NCBI RefSeq assembly: GCF_009687885.1
Contig: NZ_BLAF01000021.1
Coordinates: 62,001-126,000 of the forward strand
Length of the DNA stretch: 64,000 bases
Direction: 5' to 3'
DNA from: Acrocarpospora pleiomorpha
GTDB taxonomy: Bacteria; Actinomycetota; Actinomycetes; Streptosporangiales; Streptosporangiaceae
Positions 27,835-36,623 of the stretch are shown here, one piece after another. Below the pieces are notes generated by a model that had not been told where the DNA came from, made no database searches, and was given only the letters and a program-made list of their open reading frames with translations. How positions within the stretch are numbered: position 1 is the first letter of the stretch; the number at the start of each line of letters is the position of its first letter. Both the position numbers and the translations under genes were made by a program.

Positions 27835-29504
27835 CGTGACCTCTCCCAGAGCGTGCGATAGATCCCGTCCTCGGCGAGCAGCTGCGGATGCGTGCCACGC
27901 TGCGCGATCCGGCCCCGATCCAGCACGACGATCTGATCGGCGCCGACGATCGTCGGCAGGCGATGCGCGATGACCAGGACCGTACGGCCCGCCGCCAAGG
28001 TCGACAGCGCGTCCTGGATGGCGGCCTCCGATTCCGGATCGGCGAACGCGGTGGCCTCGTCCAGCACGAGCACGGGCGTGTCGGCCAGCAGCGCCCGCGC
28101 GATGCTCACCCGCTGCGCCTCCCCGCCCGACAGGTCGGCCTCCGCGTCGTAGCCTCCGGGCAGGGCGAGGATGCGGTCGTGGATCTGGGCGGCTTTGGCG
28201 GCGGCGTAGATCTCGTCGTCTGTCGCGTGGGGGCGAGCGAGGGCGATGTTGTCGCGGACGCTCATCCTCAGCAGCCGGACGTCCTGGAAGACCGTCGCGA
28301 CCAGCTCGCCCGGGGGGATGTCGCGAACGTCGGCGCCGCCGATGCGGACGACGCCGGACGTCGGATCCCAGTAGCGGGCGAGCAGGCGCGCCAGCGTCGA
28401 CTTCCCCGAGCCCGAATGCCCGACCAGCGCGGTCACCGTGCCCGGCGCCAAGGTCAGGGTGATGTCGCTCAGCACCTCGTTGACCCCGTCGTAGGAGAAA
28501 CCGACCTGGTCGAACTCGACGAGGTGCCCGTCCGGCACCGCTTTGACCTGCGACTGGGGTAGTTCGGGTGCGGCGAGCACGCCCGCCAACCGCCCGGCGG
28601 CCTCCCGCGCCTCCTGCAAGGCCCCCATCCCGAAACCCAGCGTGACCATCGGCTGCCCCAGCCCGAGCCCCAGCAGCGCGAACGGCAGAATGTCCACCGC
28701 GGCCAGCGAGCCCGCCGACACCAGCGCCGTACCCGTCACCAGGACCACGAGCAGCACGGTCACCGGCATGATCGCGCCCTGCGCCGCCGCCTCGATCCTC
28801 GTCATCGGCTCCACCCAGCTCCGGAACCGCGCCGAGAAATCATCCGCCGCCCGCGCGAACCGCTGATACGCCCGCCGGGCCTGGCCGAAGGTCTTCACCA
28901 CGGCGATCCCGTGCACGAACTCCACCGCCGTGCTGTTGATCCGCGCGGTGGCCTCGGCGACCTCGCCGAGTTTGGCCTGGTAGCCGCGCATCATCACCGC
29001 GTACGCGAGCAGGTAGATGGGCAACGTGCCCACCGTCGCCAGCGCCATCCGCCAATCCACCCAGAGCAGATAGGCCAGCGACAGCACCGGGACCACCACC
29101 GCCGACACCAGATCGAGCACCGCGTGACCGACCAGGTGGTGCAAGCTGTTCACATCATCCTGAACCGCCGTCTTCACCGCGCCCGAACTCCGGGCGGTGA
29201 ACCACCCCAGCGGCACCGTCCCCAGCTTCGCCACGATCCCCCGCCGCAACCGCAGCTGAAGCCCCGCATCGGCCAGGTGCGTCACCGTGACCGCCGCCCC
29301 CATGGTCACGATCCGCACCACCACCGCCACGACCGCCACCCCGACGATCGCCCAGGCCCGCCCCGCGTCGCCCGCTCCCAGCAGCTCGCGAGCCAGTTCC
29401 GCCACCATCACGTACGGCACCAGCCCCGCCACGGCCGCGACGACCTGTAACCCCGCCGCCGCCCAGAGCCGCCCCCGCACCGGCGCGAGCAGCTGCCCCA
29501 GCAC
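27831..29504 (-). CDS. ABC transporter, IrtA-like permease/ATPase
   Basis: 557 aa; GTG start at 29504 overlaps the reductase TAG by one base (TAGTG). Transmembrane domain ~10-300, then Walker A GHSGSGKST, Q-loop VFQDVRLL, signature DLSGGEAQRV, Walker B VLVLDEATAFAD. The D-loop reads AFADPES instead of the usual ALD, hinting at an asymmetric ATPase pair. In mycobacterial IrtA the reductase domain is fused to this subunit; here it is a separate upstream gene. Confidence 0.88.
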   Translation of the reverse strand: MLGQLLAPVRGRLWAAAGLQVVAAVAGLVPYVMVAELARELLGAGDAGRAWAIVGVAVVAVVVRIVTMGAAVTVTHLADAGLQLRLRRGIVAKLGTVPLGWFTARSSGAVKTAVQDDVNSLHHLVGHAVLDLVSAVVVPVLSLAYLLWVDWRMALATVGTLPIYLLAYAVMMRGYQAKLGEVAEATARINSTAVEFVHGIAVVKTFGQARRAYQRFARAADDFSARFRSWVEPMTRIEAAAQGAIMPVTVLLVVLVTGTALVSAGSLAAVDILPFALLGLGLGQPMVTLGFGMGALQEAREAAGRLAGVLAAPELPQSQVKAVPDGHLVEFDQVGFSYDGVNEVLSDITLTLAPGTVTALVGHSGSGKSTLARLLARYWDPTSGVVRIGGADVRDIPPGELVATVFQDVRLLRMSVRDNIALARPHATDDEIYAAAKAAQIHDRILALPGGYDAEADLSGGEAQRVSIARALLADTPVLVLDEATAFADPESEAAIQDALSTLAAGRTVLVIAHRLPTIVGADQIVVLDRGRIAQRGTHPQLLAEDGIYRTLWERSR

Positions 29505-30208
29505 TACAACCCCTTCTTCCCGGTCGCCCAGTACGGCTTGGTGACGACGTCCTTCCGCCGCATGCCCACCCGCTCCGCACAGAGCAGCCCGCGCACCTCC
29601 TGAACGCTCCGCGCGTGCCCCGCCACGTAGGCGGCGTCAGGCCGCTCGACCGCCATCTCCCGCAGCCGCGCCAGCATCGCCTCCCCCGGCTGTTCCCCCT
29701 CGGCCACGACTTCCAGCCTCGGCAGCAACGCCCCCGCCGCCTCCGCGTCCTCCGGCGCCACCTCTACCACGCCCGAAACCTTCGCTTCCGCCCCCAGCCC
29801 GGCGATCAGCGCCTCGAACAACCCCAGCGTGCTGGCGTCCCCCGCCATGAAGTGCGTCGCCCCATCCCGCACCCACGACTTGCCCCCCGGCCCCAGCACC
29901 AGCGTCTCGTCCCCCACCGTGAGGCCGCGCGCCCAGTGGCTTCCCGGGCCCGCGCCGTACAGCTGGAAGACCACGTCGATCCACCCGGCCACCCCGTCGA
30001 ACGCGGCCGGCGTGTAGTGCCGCAACTCCCGCTCCCCCACCCGGAACTCGATCTCACACCCCGGCTGCCACCCCCTCCCCCGCAACGCCTCCCCAGCGAA
30101 CCGAACCCGCACCAACCCCGCGGACAGCACCTCCACCCCCACCACCGCAGCCCGCCGCCCCATCCACCGCGTCATCGGCTCAGCAATCAACGCCGGCACC
30201 GTAGGCAT
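29504..30208 (-). CDS. Siderophore-interacting protein (FAD-dependent ferric reductase)
   Basis: 234 aa. FAD-binding motif RHYTPAAF (R-x-Y-T type) near residue 64, GPGSHWARGL, then the NAD(P)H-binding half with GDASTLGLFEALI and the C-terminal GYWATGKKG-like end (KPYWATGKKGL) characteristic of SIP proteins. It releases iron by reducing ferri-siderophore in the cytoplasm. An iron box lies 28 bp upstream of the start. Confidence 0.92.
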   Translation of the reverse strand: MPTVPALIAEPMTRWMGRRAAVVGVEVLSAGLVRVRFAGEALRGRGWQPGCEIEFRVGERELRHYTPAAFDGVAGWIDVVFQLYGAGPGSHWARGLTVGDETLVLGPGGKSWVRDGATHFMAGDASTLGLFEALIAGLGAEAKVSGVVEVAPEDAEAAGALLPRLEVVAEGEQPGEAMLARLREMAVERPDAAYVAGHARSVQEVRGLLCAERVGMRRKDVVTKPYWATGKKGL

Positions 30209-30235
30209 ACACCCTCCTCAATTGGATTAGGCCAA

Positions 30236-30254
30236 TTAGGTAAGCCTTACCTAT
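30236..30254. promoter_or_regulatory. Iron box (IdeR/DmdR type)
   Basis: TTAGGTAAGCCTTACCTAT, a near-perfect 19-bp dyad matching the actinobacterial IdeR/DmdR consensus. It lies upstream of the siderophore-interacting reductase and would repress the import operon when iron is plentiful. A second box is at 35862-35880. Confidence 0.9.
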
Positions 30255-30372
30255 ACGCGACAGGATGTTGCAATCACTGCCCACCCGTCAAGACCGGATG
30301 AGTCGCCACCCTGGTTGTGGGGAAGAGGGCATGTCGAAGACACCTGCGACCAGGCGTGAGAGGGTGTAGATC

Positions 30373-30828
30373 ATGCTGACGATCGAGCGGGACATCCGGT
30401 TGGCCGGGGTCGGATACGAAGGCCTCGCACTCGACGAGTTCATCCGGCACCTTCAGCTCGCTGGCGTGACTTTGCTGGTGGACGTCCGGCTCAATCCGAT
30501 CTCCCGCAAGCGTGGATTCAGCAAGACGGCCCTGGCCGGCGCGCTGGGAGACGCCGGGATCGCCTATGAACACCTGCGCGAACTCGGCAACCCCAAATGG
30601 AACCGAGCAGGGTTCGGCGGCAGCGCAGGTGAACTGGCCAATGCCCGGGAGACGTACGCTGAAGGACTCCGGAGCCCTTCAGCCAGCGAATGCCTCGACC
30701 GGATCGCTGCGGCCGCACAGCTGCGCAGTGTCGCATTGATGTGCTTCGAAGCCGACGAACAGCGATGCCACCGCGACGTCGTGCTGAACGCCGTGCGCGG
30801 CCGGCTCAGTTTCGCCATGTCGGCTTGA
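30373..30828 (+). CDS. DUF488 family protein
   Basis: 151 aa. Contains GYEG near the N-terminus, LLVDVRLNPISRKRGFSKTAL and CFEADEQRCHRDVV, the conserved features of DUF488 (small proteins of unknown function often in stress or phage-related contexts). No strong ribosome site; ATG is the only reasonable start. Its 3' half is overlapped on the opposite strand by the tail of a truncated gene. Confidence 0.85.
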   Translation: MLTIERDIRLAGVGYEGLALDEFIRHLQLAGVTLLVDVRLNPISRKRGFSKTALAGALGDAGIAYEHLRELGNPKWNRAGFGGSAGELANARETYAEGLRSPSASECLDRIAAAAQLRSVALMCFEADEQRCHRDVVLNAVRGRLSFAMSA

Positions 30829-31269
30829 CGCGTTCGGGGTAGACGACCCCCCACGCACGGCCGCAACCAGGTCGCACATTGAGCCCTCGATGTAGTCATC
30901 AAGGTACGCCATCCGCTTTGGCCAGCCATTGAGATGCGTCTCGACCACAACACTATCGATTCGAGGCCGCCAGCTTTCGGCCCGCGGGTCGTTGGGGTTG
31001 GGCCGAGCTTCGAGAGTGACGACGTCGTACTTACGAAACCGATTGGGACTGTCAAGCTCGCGAAAATTGATCGGATAGAGACGTACCCATCCGGGGTAGT
31101 CGAGATCGAGACGTAGGCCGGCAACACATACCGTTTCGCCGTAAGTCTCGGATGGGTTCGGAGCCGCCTTCGCAGTGATCAGAACACGCATACGCCGACT
31201 TTGGTTCCCGGGCGGCTTGGTCTGGATCGTTCCAAGATCAGGTCCAAACAAGGAAGACTGCTCGCCCAT
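30679..31269 (-). CDS. Hypothetical protein, probably C-terminally truncated
   Basis: 196 aa, ATG after GGAGGG. The first ~140 residues look like a genuine conserved domain (MRVLITAKAAPNPSETYGET; WVRLYPINFRELD; VVETHLNGWPKRM) and end in DYIEGSMCDLV. The last ~55 residues lie antisense to the DUF488 coding region, are unlike protein sequence and probably replace a lost C-terminal half. I do not know the function; relatives accompany DUF488 genes, which would explain the pairing. Confidence 0.55.
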   Translation of the reverse strand: MGEQSSLFGPDLGTIQTKPPGNQSRRMRVLITAKAAPNPSETYGETVCVAGLRLDLDYPGWVRLYPINFRELDSPNRFRKYDVVTLEARPNPNDPRAESWRPRIDSVVVETHLNGWPKRMAYLDDYIEGSMCDLVAAVRGGSSTPNASSRHGETEPAAHGVQHDVAVASLFVGFEAHQCDTAQLCGRSDPVEAFAG

Positions 31270-31452
31270 AAACCCTCCGCACTCCCTTACGGCCTAGATC
31301 GAGGTTATCTTTACTGATCTCTGACGGAAAGAGTTCGGAGAGAATCGCGCACTTCAGGTTGTCCCGGTGGTCGGTGCCCCCTGCTGGCGGAGGAGGAAGA
31401 AACCTCCCCTGGGAGGATGGCGAGGGCGAGAAGTTCGGCGAGTGTGGAGAGC

Positions 31453-32562
31453 ATGGGTCGAATTCGGGGAATTCTGGTTCTGGTTGTGGTTGCCATGGTG
31501 GTTGTGGCATGCGGGGGGCAGGCTGCGGTCGTTTCCGGGCATGGGGGGCATGCGGGGACGTCGGTGGTGCAGCAGCCGTTGCGGGACGGGGAGAGGTTCG
31601 TCACGCTGAAGATGGCGGAGGCGTATACCCCGAAGGGGCCCAATGGGGGGACCGATGATTATCGGTGCTTTCTGATCGATCCGGCGCTCGGGGAGGGTTC
31701 GCGGTTCCTTACGGGGGCGCAGTTCATGCCGGAGAATTTGGCGATCGTGCATCATGCGATCTTCTTCAGGCTGAGTCCTGAACAGGCGGCGGAGGCCAAG
31801 GCGTTGGATGCGAGCACTCCCGGTCAGGGCTGGACGTGTTTCGCGGACGCGGGCGTACGGGAAGCCGGATGGGTTTCACACTGGGCGCCCGGGACCAACG
31901 AGACCCTGCTCGATCCCAAGTACGGGCATCCGATTCCCGGCGGAAGCCAACTGGTCATGCAGGTGCACTACAACACCCTCGGCGGGACCGGCTCCGACCA
32001 GTCCGGAATCCGATTGCGGGTCAGCGACAAGGCCCTCGAACCGCTCGGCACCGAGCTGTTCCCCGCCCAGGTCGAACTTCCCTGTACGGCCAAGGAATCA
32101 GGCCCACTCTGCGACCGCGCGGCAGCCGTCACCGACATCGGCCGCCGCTTCGGCCAAGACTCCATGGCCACCCCCGACCAGCTGAGCCAAAGGTGCGGCG
32201 CACCCGCCCCCGGCCCCACCCAGCACTGCGACATCCCCGTCGAACAACCCGGCCACCTGCACGCCCTGGCCGGCCACATGCACCTCCTGGGCCGCTCCAT
32301 CAAAGTCGAACTCAACCCCGGCACCCCAACCGCCCAAACCCTCCTGGACGTCCCCAACTACGACTTCGACGACCAGGCCCTCCGCCCCCTGAAATCCCCC
32401 GTCGAAGTCAAACCCGGCGACACCATCCGCGTCACCTGCACCCACGACGCCTCCCTCCGCGCCCAGCTCCCCCAACTCCAGAACCAACCCCCGCGCTACG
32501 TCGTCTGGGGCGAAGGCACCAGCGACGAAATGTGCCTCGGCATCGCCATCATGTCCCGCTAA
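31453..32562 (+). CDS. Copper type II monooxygenase-like lipoprotein
   Basis: 369 aa from ATG 31453, chosen because it starts a lipoprotein signal with lipobox VVVAC (Cys ~20). The two-domain pattern resembles peptidylglycine/dopamine monooxygenases: DYRCFLID, NLAIVHHAIFF (HH copper site), VMQVHYNT (third His), and in the second domain HLHALAGHMHLLG (HxH copper site) with a terminal methionine in GIAIMSR. Known enzymes hydroxylate aliphatic carbons using ascorbate; bacterial substrates are unclear. Anchored outside the membrane. Confidence 0.8.
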   Translation: MGRIRGILVLVVVAMVVVACGGQAAVVSGHGGHAGTSVVQQPLRDGERFVTLKMAEAYTPKGPNGGTDDYRCFLIDPALGEGSRFLTGAQFMPENLAIVHHAIFFRLSPEQAAEAKALDASTPGQGWTCFADAGVREAGWVSHWAPGTNETLLDPKYGHPIPGGSQLVMQVHYNTLGGTGSDQSGIRLRVSDKALEPLGTELFPAQVELPCTAKESGPLCDRAAAVTDIGRRFGQDSMATPDQLSQRCGAPAPGPTQHCDIPVEQPGHLHALAGHMHLLGRSIKVELNPGTPTAQTLLDVPNYDFDDQALRPLKSPVEVKPGDTIRVTCTHDASLRAQLPQLQNQPPRYVVWGEGTSDEMCLGIAIMSR

Positions 32563-32576
32563 GGCCCATAAAGCCC

Positions 32577-33632
32577 TTAGTCCGTGATCACGAACTCGGC
32601 GTCGGCGGCCAGCGCCACCTCGGGGCCGAAGAGCCTGGCCGGGGTGAACGCGCCGGGGCGGCCCTCGCCCTTGGCCAGGCGCTGGGCCACCTCGGTGACG
32701 GCGCCGACCGTGAACGTCATGCCCTCGCCGGTGCGCAGCCAGCCCTCACGCACGCGACCGGACGGCCATTCGACTCGGGCGCGGCCCCAGGACGATCGGC
32801 GCGGGCGCTCCTTGGCCGTGGTCGTCGTGATGCGGGCGAGCCGCCGAGTGGCGAAGCCGGCCAGGCCGGGCAAACGCAGCACGCCACCGATCGCCGACAG
32901 AGCCGCTCGGACGGCCGGGTTGGCCGGGGCGAGAGCCGAGGCACCGATCACCGACGGGGCGCCGCTGGCCTGCCAGGCCGCGAAGAGTTCGCCGCTGCCC
33001 AGGGAAGCGGTGGTGACCACGTCGCCGTCGGGGGTGGTCAATCGCTCGGCGGCACCGCCGGCCCTGGCTCGTACCATCCGGCCCTGCCGCACCTCGCGGC
33101 CGCCGTCGAGCAACGCGTGCACGATGGTGGCGGCCAGGGCTTCGCCGAGGGCGCCGGGTTCGATCGCGACTGACGCGACGGCGTCGACGCGTACTCGCGA
33201 AGGCTTTTCCTCGGCCGCCAGCAGATGCAGCAGGATGCTCTCGGTCGCGAGCACGCCGAAGCCCGCCCCGGAGACCAGCGTGCGACCGGTCTCCACCGCC
33301 TCCCGGTCCATGCCGTGGAGCAGCTCGAACGCGCTCAGTTCGTTGGCGACATCGACGTAGTGGGTGCCTGGCGGGCAGGCCCGCGCGACCTGCGGCGCCG
33401 TGACCGCGAACGGGCCCACCGTGTTGATCACGACGGTCGGAGCCTCGGTGGCCAGCCGCGCGCAGACCTCGTCGAGCGAGCCGGTCACCGCCCGGGCGTC
33501 CGGACTCACCTGGGCCAGCCGCTCCCGATCGCGGCCGGCCACCACCACCTCGGCGCCCGCCTGCCGCAGACGCTCCACCGCCTCCCGGCCGACCCGTCCG
33601 GTCGCGCCGAGCACCCAGATCTCACCCGTCAT
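32577..33632 (-). CDS. Saccharopine dehydrogenase-like NAD(P)-binding protein
   Basis: 351 aa from ATG 33632 with a GGAGG site. Rossmann motif IWVLGATGRVGREAVERL at the N-terminus, VVINTVGPFAVTAPQVARAC and THYVDVANEL, the hallmark of the saccharopine-dehydrogenase/trans-acting enoyl-reductase family. A GAGFGVLATE segment follows. Substrate unknown. Divergent from a TetR gene with two operators between. Confidence 0.85.
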   Translation of the reverse strand: MTGEIWVLGATGRVGREAVERLRQAGAEVVVAGRDRERLAQVSPDARAVTGSLDEVCARLATEAPTVVINTVGPFAVTAPQVARACPPGTHYVDVANELSAFELLHGMDREAVETGRTLVSGAGFGVLATESILLHLLAAEEKPSRVRVDAVASVAIEPGALGEALAATIVHALLDGGREVRQGRMVRARAGGAAERLTTPDGDVVTTASLGSGELFAAWQASGAPSVIGASALAPANPAVRAALSAIGGVLRLPGLAGFATRRLARITTTTAKERPRRSSWGRARVEWPSGRVREGWLRTGEGMTFTVGAVTEVAQRLAKGEGRPGAFTPARLFGPEVALAADAEFVITD

Positions 33633-33650
33633 GTTTGCCTCCAATAGTCA

Positions 33651-33665
33651 TGGCACGTCGTGTCA
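33651..33665. promoter_or_regulatory. TetR-type operator A
   Basis: TGGCACGTCGTGTCA: arms TGGCACG / CGTGTCA (6 of 7) around one base, 18 bp upstream of the dehydrogenase start. Confidence 0.7.
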
Positions 33666-33681
33666 TCACTATCGCATGGCA

Positions 33682-33696
33682 CGACACGACGTGTCA
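33682..33696. promoter_or_regulatory. TetR-type operator B
   Basis: CGACACGACGTGTCA: arms CGACACG / CGTGTCA (6 of 7) around one base; same half-site as operator A, centre-to-centre 31 bp, 17 bp upstream of the TetR start. Confidence 0.7.
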
Positions 33697-33713
33697 TCAG
33701 TAGAATTCGCCAC

Positions 33714-34292
33714 ATGGGTCGATGGCAGCCGGGTGCGCGAGAACGGCTTGAGCAGGCCGCGCTCGATCTCTTCCTCGAGCAGGGCTTCACCGAGACCACC
33801 GTGCCGCAGATCACGGCGCGAGCCGGGCTCACGACCCGCACGTTCTTCCGGCACTTCGCCGACAAGCGTGAGGTGCTGTTCGCCGGCGAGGAGCTGGTGC
33901 CCGAGCAGGTGGCCCGCCTCATGGCCGAGGCCCCGCCGTCGCTCGGCCCGATGGAACTGATCACCGAGTGCCTGGCCCCCACCGCGGCCAAGATCTTCGA
34001 GGGCCGCAGCCTCGACTACCTGCTACGCCGACGGGCCGCGATCGACGCAGAACCCGCCCTGCATGAGCGCGAGCTGCGCAAGTTCTCGCTGATGTCGGAG
34101 GCCCTGGAGCGGGGCTTCCGCGACCGCGGCGTCGACAACCTGACCGCCCAACTGGCGGCCGAGATCGCCGTGACCACGTTCCGGATAGCGGCGACCCGCT
34201 GGCTCAACCAGCACGGCGACCCCGACCTCCCGGCCACCATCAACCAGACCCTGGCGGCGATGAGGCACCTGACGAATACGCCGTCGACTTAA
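33714..34292 (+). CDS. TetR-family regulator
   Basis: 192 aa from ATG 33714, chosen because upstream codons run through the operators. HTH at ~24-65 (TVPQITARAGLTTRTFFRHFADKREVLF). Divergent from the saccharopine-dehydrogenase-like gene; probably represses both through the 15-bp dyads at 33651 and 33682. Confidence 0.88.
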   Translation: MGRWQPGARERLEQAALDLFLEQGFTETTVPQITARAGLTTRTFFRHFADKREVLFAGEELVPEQVARLMAEAPPSLGPMELITECLAPTAAKIFEGRSLDYLLRRRAAIDAEPALHERELRKFSLMSEALERGFRDRGVDNLTAQLAAEIAVTTFRIAATRWLNQHGDPDLPATINQTLAAMRHLTNTPST

Positions 34293-34370
34293 GTCGCACG
34301 GCTCGATGGGGCGGCAAGCCTTGCCCGCCAGCTTTCCAAGGGAACGTTCGGCACCGTCCGCTACACGCTC

Positions 34371-34622
34371 GTGGTGGCCGTGGCCCTAGGACTACTCCTC
34401 TCGTACGCCGACACGTACTGGGGTCTCACGCCGGTATGGCTGGCCATCACGGTCACCGTCATCGTGACGCTGGCCCCCGCGCCGACACTCATCAGGCTCG
34501 TCTACGCAGTTCCGCGCATCTACGCGAAGGACGCCATGACCTCGCCGCAGGCCACGAGCCGCCCCATGCGCCTGGTTTCCATCGTCTTCATCGCCTGGGC
34601 CGTCCTCCAGCGCATCAAGTAG
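34371..34622 (+). CDS. Small membrane protein
   Basis: 83 aa with two to three hydrophobic stretches (VVAVALGLLLSYAD; WLAITVTVIVTLAPAPTLIRLVY; LVSIVFIAWAVL). GTG start; no convincing ribosome site. It is in frame with the TetR gene after its TAA, and the frame stays open between, so it could also be a degraded C-terminal fragment. The flanking 34293-34370 and 34623-34690 hold nothing else I can identify. Confidence 0.45.
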   Translation: MVAVALGLLLSYADTYWGLTPVWLAITVTVIVTLAPAPTLIRLVYAVPRIYAKDAMTSPQATSRPMRLVSIVFIAWAVLQRIK

Positions 34623-34690
34623 CCGTCCTCTGGCGCAAACCATGCCTTGACCAAGGGTTCATGAAATAGGGGCAGTAAGGTTTGGTGCCT

Positions 34691-35869
34691 ATGAGACGTC
34701 CCGGCTGGTTGCTGCTGATTGCCGGGTTTGCGTTGGCTGCGTTGAATTTGCGGCCGGCGTTGGCGGGGTTGTCGCCGGTGCTTGGGGCGATCATGGACGA
34801 TCTCGCGCTTGGGCCGGCGGCGGGTGGGGCGATCACCACGGTGATGGTGGTCTGTCTGGGGTTGCTTGGGCCGGCGGCGCCGCTTATTTCTACGCGGTTC
34901 GGGCTTGATCGGGCGCTCCTGGTGGGGTTGCTGGTGCTCGCCGTGGGTGCGGTGGTGCGTAGTTCGGATGGGTTGTTCGGGCTTTACGGCGGGGCCGTGC
35001 TGGTCGGGACGGCTATCGCGATCATGAATGTGGTGATGCCGGGGCTGGTCAAGCAGCACTTTCCCGAGAAGATCGGGCTGTTCACCGGGGTCTACGTTTC
35101 GTGTCTGGTCGCCGGTGCGGCGGGGGCCTCGGCGTTGGCGGTTCCGCTGGCTGACGCCTATGGGTGGCGGGTGGCAGCGGGGTCGGCCGCGCTGCTGGCC
35201 GTAGTCGCAGCGGTGGTCTGGATTCCGCAGGCGTGGCGGCCGGTTCCGGTGGCGAAGACCGGTCCGCGGCCGTTCCGGCGGTTGCTGCGCAGCCGGGTGA
35301 CCTGGTTCGTGACCGCGTTCATGGGCCTGCAGTCCATGTCGTTCTACATCATGCTCGCCTGGCTGCCGACCATCTTCCAGGACGCCGGTCTCCCCGCCGA
35401 CCAGGCCGGATACCTGCTCAGCCTGACCAACCTCATCCAGATCGCCGTCACCCTGTCGGTGCCGATCATCGCGGGGCGAGCCCGCTCCCAGGTCCCGCAC
35501 GTGACCGGCGCGGCCGTCCTCACCTTCGCTGGATATCTCGCCGTATTGCTCGCCCCGGCCACGCTGCCCTGGCTCTGGATGATCATCCTCGGTGTCGGCC
35601 AGGGTGCCTCGATCGCGCTCGCCCTCCTGATCATCACGCTGCGCGCCCCCGACCCCACCTCGGTGACCGCCCTCTCGGCGATCGCCCAGTCCTTCGGCTA
35701 CCTCCTGGCCGCCCTCGGTCCGTTCGTGATCGGCCTGCTCAACCAGCTCACCGGCGGCTGGACCTGGCCCCTGGTGGCCGGGCTGGCCGTCTGCGTGATC
35801 CAGCTGGTCTTCGGCCTGGTCGCCGCCCGCCCTGTCGTGATCACCAAGGAAGAGGCTACGATTAGGTAA
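34691..35869 (+). CDS. CynX/NimT-family MFS transporter
   Basis: 392 aa; ATG 34691 with GTAAGG ten bases upstream (TTG 34682 and GTG 34685 also in frame). Twelve helices; typical start LNLRPALAGLSPVLGAIMDDL and PGLVKQHFPEKIGLFTGVY match the CynX/NimT cyanate/2-nitroimidazole group. Substrate unknown. Its TAA stop codon lies inside the iron box that controls the next gene. Confidence 0.85.
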   Translation: MRRPGWLLLIAGFALAALNLRPALAGLSPVLGAIMDDLALGPAAGGAITTVMVVCLGLLGPAAPLISTRFGLDRALLVGLLVLAVGAVVRSSDGLFGLYGGAVLVGTAIAIMNVVMPGLVKQHFPEKIGLFTGVYVSCLVAGAAGASALAVPLADAYGWRVAAGSAALLAVVAAVVWIPQAWRPVPVAKTGPRPFRRLLRSRVTWFVTAFMGLQSMSFYIMLAWLPTIFQDAGLPADQAGYLLSLTNLIQIAVTLSVPIIAGRARSQVPHVTGAAVLTFAGYLAVLLAPATLPWLWMIILGVGQGASIALALLIITLRAPDPTSVTALSAIAQSFGYLLAALGPFVIGLLNQLTGGWTWPLVAGLAVCVIQLVFGLVAARPVVITKEEATIR

Positions 35870-35880
35870 GGCTAACCTAA
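35862..35880. promoter_or_regulatory. Iron box (IdeR/DmdR type), consensus-like
   Basis: TTAGGTAAGGCTAACCTAA differs from the IdeR consensus by one base. It contains the stop codon of the upstream MFS gene and abuts the AAAGGAG ribosome site of the FhuF-like gene 12 bp before its GTG, so bound repressor would block initiation directly. Confidence 0.92.
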
Positions 35881-35891
35881 AGGAGCGTCCC

Positions 35892-36623
35892 GTGCTGGCC
35901 GAGCTCAACGCGACCCTGGAGAAAGCCGCGGCCGAGCGGGACGGCATCCTCGGTGTGCTGCCGGGCCTGGTGGCGGAATCACCGGCGGGTGACGGCTGGA
36001 TTCCGGCCCGGGAGCTGGTGCGGGAGCCGTACCAGGCGCTGGCCGGGTTCGTGGATGACACGGCCGAGCAGTGGAACGCGCCGCGGCACGTGGCGGCGGC
36101 CGTGTTCTGGAAGACCTACACGTATTGGCACACCTTTCCGATCGCGCTCGGGTGGGCGATCAACCGGCGTGTCCCGTTGATGCGGCTGGAGCACACGATG
36201 GTGCGCCCGTCCGACGCGGGAGTGACCATCGCGGCCACCGAGATCACGGTCGCCGTCGAACCCGGGGATCCCGTCGCGGGAACCCCGGGCACGGTGGTGA
36301 GCGACGACCTCGGCGCGACCATCAGGGAGGCGTTACTCGACGGGCAGCAGCCGCTGATCGAGGCGATCTCCAAGCTGACCCGGCTAGGGCGGCGCAACCT
36401 GTGGGGGTCGACCGCCGAGGCCTTCGCGGGCCCGCTCCTGGAAACCGGCCCCTACCAGCGGGCCGAAAAGCTACTGCGGGCGATCGGCCGCCCGGTGGAC
36501 GGCCTGATCGAACCACATGAGGACGGCTACCGGCGGCGGACCTGCTGCCTGTGGGTCACCCTCCCCGACGAGGAAGCCTGCTCGACCTGCTGCATTCAGA
36601 GCGGGCGCAGCTCGTCGGCGTAG
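35892..36623 (+). CDS. FhuF-like ferric siderophore reductase
   Basis: 243 aa; GTG with AAAGGAG. The C-terminus has the FhuF iron-sulfur motif C-C-x10-C-x2-C (CCLWVTLPDEEACSTC), and the upstream region has KTYTYWHTFPIALGWAINR. FhuF proteins are 2Fe-2S reductases that release iron from hydroxamate siderophores. Iron-box control fits. The gene converges on and overlaps the cysteine dioxygenase by 28 bases. Confidence 0.9.
   Translation: MLAELNATLEKAAAERDGILGVLPGLVAESPAGDGWIPARELVREPYQALAGFVDDTAEQWNAPRHVAAAVFWKTYTYWHTFPIALGWAINRRVPLMRLEHTMVRPSDAGVTIAATEITVAVEPGDPVAGTPGTVVSDDLGATIREALLDGQQPLIEAISKLTRLGRRNLWGSTAEAFAGPLLETGPYQRAEKLLRAIGRPVDGLIEPHEDGYRRRTCCLWVTLPDEEACSTCCIQSGRSSSA

Noticed and set aside
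32559..32580. CTAAGG/CCTTAG inverted repeat between convergent genes, possible terminator
   Set aside because: Only 6 bp stem with a 10-nt loop and no U-tract; too weak to list.
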